DNA from: an uncultured Atopobiaceae bacterium
Lineage (GTDB): Bacteria; Actinomycetota; Coriobacteriia; Coriobacteriales; Atopobiaceae
NCBI GenBank assembly: GCA_947626465.1
Contig: CANQSI010000043.1
Span: 1 to 7,492, forward strand
Length of the DNA: 7,492 nt
Reading direction: 5' to 3'
The position numbers and the translations under genes were made by a program. Positions 6,451 to 7,492 of this stretch are shown here, piece after piece. The notes under the pieces are model-generated. The model was given only the letters and a program-made list of their open reading frames with translations. It had not been told where the DNA came from and searched no databases. Each line of letters begins with the position of its first letter. The first letter of the stretch is position 1.

Positions 6451-7097
6451 GCGTGCTCTTCTTGGTGCTTGCCGTGGCCTCCGTGGCGCTTGCCGCATGG
6501 TGCGTGCAGGGTGGGGCGCCCACGCGTGGAAGGACCTCCTCGCGCAAGGCATCGAATCATGGCCTTGGCGCCGGCTTTCTCGCGGCAGTTTCCGAATTCT
6601 CCTTGGTGCGCGAGCTCAAGCGTCACGAGGAGCGCGAGAGCCTGGCAATCGCACAGCTCGCCGAGGTGCCGGAGATGCTCGACATCCTCACGCTCGGCCT
6701 CTCCGCGGGGCTCTCCTTCGATGCCTCGCTTTCGCTCTACTGCGAGCGCTTCGCCACACCGCTTTCGGAGCTCATGGATCAGACGCGCCTCTCGTGGTCC
6801 ATGGGCGTGGCGTCGCGCGCGGAGGCGCTCGGCGCCATGGCCGAGCGCGTGCGGGCTTCGGCGCTCGAGCGCTTCGCGGCGGCGGTTTCGGAGTCGCTCG
6901 CCTTCGGCATCCCCCTCACCGACACGCTCGTGCGCCAGGCCTCCGCCATCCGCGCCGACCACAAACGCGATGTGGAGGAGGCCATCGAGAAGGTGCCCGT
7001 GAAGATGCTCGTCCCCCTTGGAGTCCTCGTCGTGCCCGCGATGTTGCTCGCGGTACTCGGGCCTCTCGTGGCCTCGGCACTGCTCAGCGTGGGCTAG
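6447..7097 (+). CDS. tadC: TadC, second inner-membrane platform protein (short T2SSF protein)
   Basis: A 216-residue membrane protein with one T2SSF domain, the partner of TadB in the pilus platform. The start ATG 6447 overlaps the tadB stop (ATGA) and follows GGGGGT at 6435-6440. The frame is open further upstream, but only within tadB coding sequence. Predicted membrane helices are at about 2-19 and 187-212. The T2SSF signature is PEMLDILTLGLSAGLSFDAS (75-94), followed by SWSMGVASRAEALGAMAERV (116-135) and FGIPLTDTLVRQA (153-165). The segment just before the C-terminal helix, EAIEKVPVKML (178-188), resembles the A.K.PVKML region common in TadC proteins. Most TadC homologues I know of are nearer 280-310 residues with more N-terminal helices, so this one is compact. 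A 39-base gap without visible structure separates it from the pilin gene. Confidence 0.85.
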   Translation: MSVLFLVLAVASVALAAWCVQGGAPTRGRTSSRKASNHGLGAGFLAAVSEFSLVRELKRHEERESLAIAQLAEVPEMLDILTLGLSAGLSFDASLSLYCERFATPLSELMDQTRLSWSMGVASRAEALGAMAERVRASALERFAAAVSESLAFGIPLTDTLVRQASAIRADHKRDVEEAIEKVPVKMLVPLGVLVVPAMLLAVLGPLVASALLSVG

Positions 7098-7125
7098 GCG
7101 CATCACCCGTCAACACAGAGAGGGA

Positions 7126-7130
7126 AAGGA
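7126..7130 (+). promoter_or_regulatory. Ribosome binding site of the pilin gene
   Basis: AAGGA, within the purine run GAGAGGGAAAGGA (7118-7130), lies six bases before ATG 7137. It is the only gene in the tadA-B-C-flp part that does not overlap its predecessor. The independent site fits a major subunit made in larger amounts. Confidence 0.7.
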
Positions 7131-7136
7131 ATCGCC

Positions 7137-7484
7137 ATGCAGGCAAAAGCGCAGGTCATACCCTTCGAAGAAGAATGGATCACCAAGCAGGAGGCCGCAC
7201 GGTCCCATGCGCGCACGCGGCCCATCCCGCCGGAGGGAGCCGAAGTGATCCCCTTTCGGCCAAAGGGAGGGGAGCTTCCGCTCGTCTCCCGGAAGGCCGC
7301 TCCTGAAGCCGCGAAGCCCTTCTGGAAAGGTGCGATTCTTCACGAGGAATCGGGCCAGGGCACCACGGAATACGCCATCTTGGTGGGCGTGTTGGTGGTG
7401 ATCGCCATCATGGCCATCCTCATCTTCAGAGACAAAGTCCAAGAGCTCTGGAACGCCATCGCCGATGGCATCAACTCGCTGTGA
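7137..7484 (+). CDS. flp: Flp-type class IVb pilin precursor with unusually long leader
   Basis: A 115-residue precursor of a Flp/Fap-type pilin. The prepilin peptidase motif is ESG|QGTTEYAILVG (residues 71-84): cleavage is predicted after G73, leaving Glu at +5 (E78) and Tyr at +6 (Y79), the hallmark of Flp pilins. The mature protein would have 42 residues: a hydrophobic helix at about 80-97, then a short amphipathic end (RDKVQELWNAIADGINSL). Size and hydrophobic pattern agree with Flp pilins. The 73-residue leader is odd, since typical Flp leaders are roughly 10-30 residues. It is hydrophilic, contains VIPF twice (7-10 and 37-40) and is Pro/Lys/Arg-rich. The ATG has a good AAGGA site. An in-frame GTG at 7245 (V37) also follows a good site and would give a 37-residue leader. 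A TadE-like minor pilin is the alternative, but the mature part is too short for that. Confidence 0.85.
   Translation: MQAKAQVIPFEEEWITKQEAARSHARTRPIPPEGAEVIPFRPKGGELPLVSRKAAPEAAKPFWKGAILHEESGQGTTEYAILVGVLVVIAIMAILIFRDKVQELWNAIADGINSL
7232..7247 (+). promoter_or_regulatory. Possible internal translation start within the pilin gene
   Basis: GGAGGG (7232-7237) precedes an in-frame GTG (7245-7247, codon 37) by seven bases, close to ideal spacing. Initiation here would yield a precursor of 79 residues starting at the second VIPF motif and keeping the full cleavage site and mature pilin. Purine runs are common in this GC-rich coding DNA, so chance is a real alternative. Confidence 0.3.
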
Positions 7485-7492
7485 GGCGATGG

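Noticed and set aside
7489..7491. ATG three bases before the window end as start of the next pilus gene
   Set aside because: A further gene is likely here, but GAGG at 7483-7486 is only two bases from this ATG and there is no coding sequence to judge, so it cannot be supported.
1..7492. CRISPR array, tRNA, rRNA, insertion sequence or attachment site
   Set aside because: I read both strands for repeated units, tRNA-like clover folds, transposase motifs and terminal inverted repeats and found none. Recurrent GCGCTCGAG strings are explained by Ala-Leu-Glu codon usage.

Overview
The window is GC-rich DNA (about two thirds G+C by eye, with strong use of CTC, GTG, GCG and GAG codons). All real genes read on the + strand. 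The proteins and the gene order (a SAF/CpaB-like protein, then TadZ, TadA, TadB, TadC and Flp, with no outer-membrane secretin in the stretch seen) point to a monoderm, high-GC Gram-positive bacterium. Actinomycetota is most likely, perhaps a Coriobacteriia-type gut or oral organism. This placement rests on composition and gene content; there is no rRNA or other taxonomic marker here.

Layout. Positions 1-246 hold the last 81 codons of a P-type cation-transporting ATPase. After a 22-base gap comes rsgA (269-1507), a circularly permuted GTPase of 30S ribosome maturation. A 244-base intergenic region (1508-1751) follows. It carries a terminator-like hairpin with a T-run near its start and, at its end, a hairpin that would bury the ribosome binding site of the next gene. 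It separates the housekeeping genes from the pilus locus.

Positions 1752-7484 form one tight adherence (Tad/Flp) type IVc pilus locus. The genes are a SAF-domain CpaB-like envelope protein (1752-2558), the ParA/MinD-like localisation ATPase TadZ/CpaE (2568-4196), the secretion motor ATPase TadA/CpaF (4193-5527), the two inner-membrane platform proteins TadB (5527-6450) and TadC (6447-7097), and a Flp-type pilin precursor (7137-7484). tadZ-tadA-tadB-tadC overlap by 1-4 bases and look translationally coupled. The pilin gene has its own strong ribosome binding site after a 39-base gap, which fits a subunit needed in larger amounts. In the accepted model TadZ places the machine, TadA hydrolyses ATP, TadB/TadC form the membrane platform, and pilin cut by a prepilin peptidase is polymerised. 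The peptidase (TadV/CpaA) and the minor pilins (TadE/TadF) are not in the window and probably lie downstream or elsewhere.

The family assignments are ordinary. The parts worth a second look are the pilin precursor, with a predicted 73-residue leader, two VIPF motifs and a well-placed internal GTG start; the hairpin over the first pilus gene's ribosome binding site; an arginine in place of the signature lysine in TadZ; a MinD-like basic/aromatic tail on TadZ; a lipobox-like sequence in the SAF protein; and a short TadC with only two predicted membrane helices.
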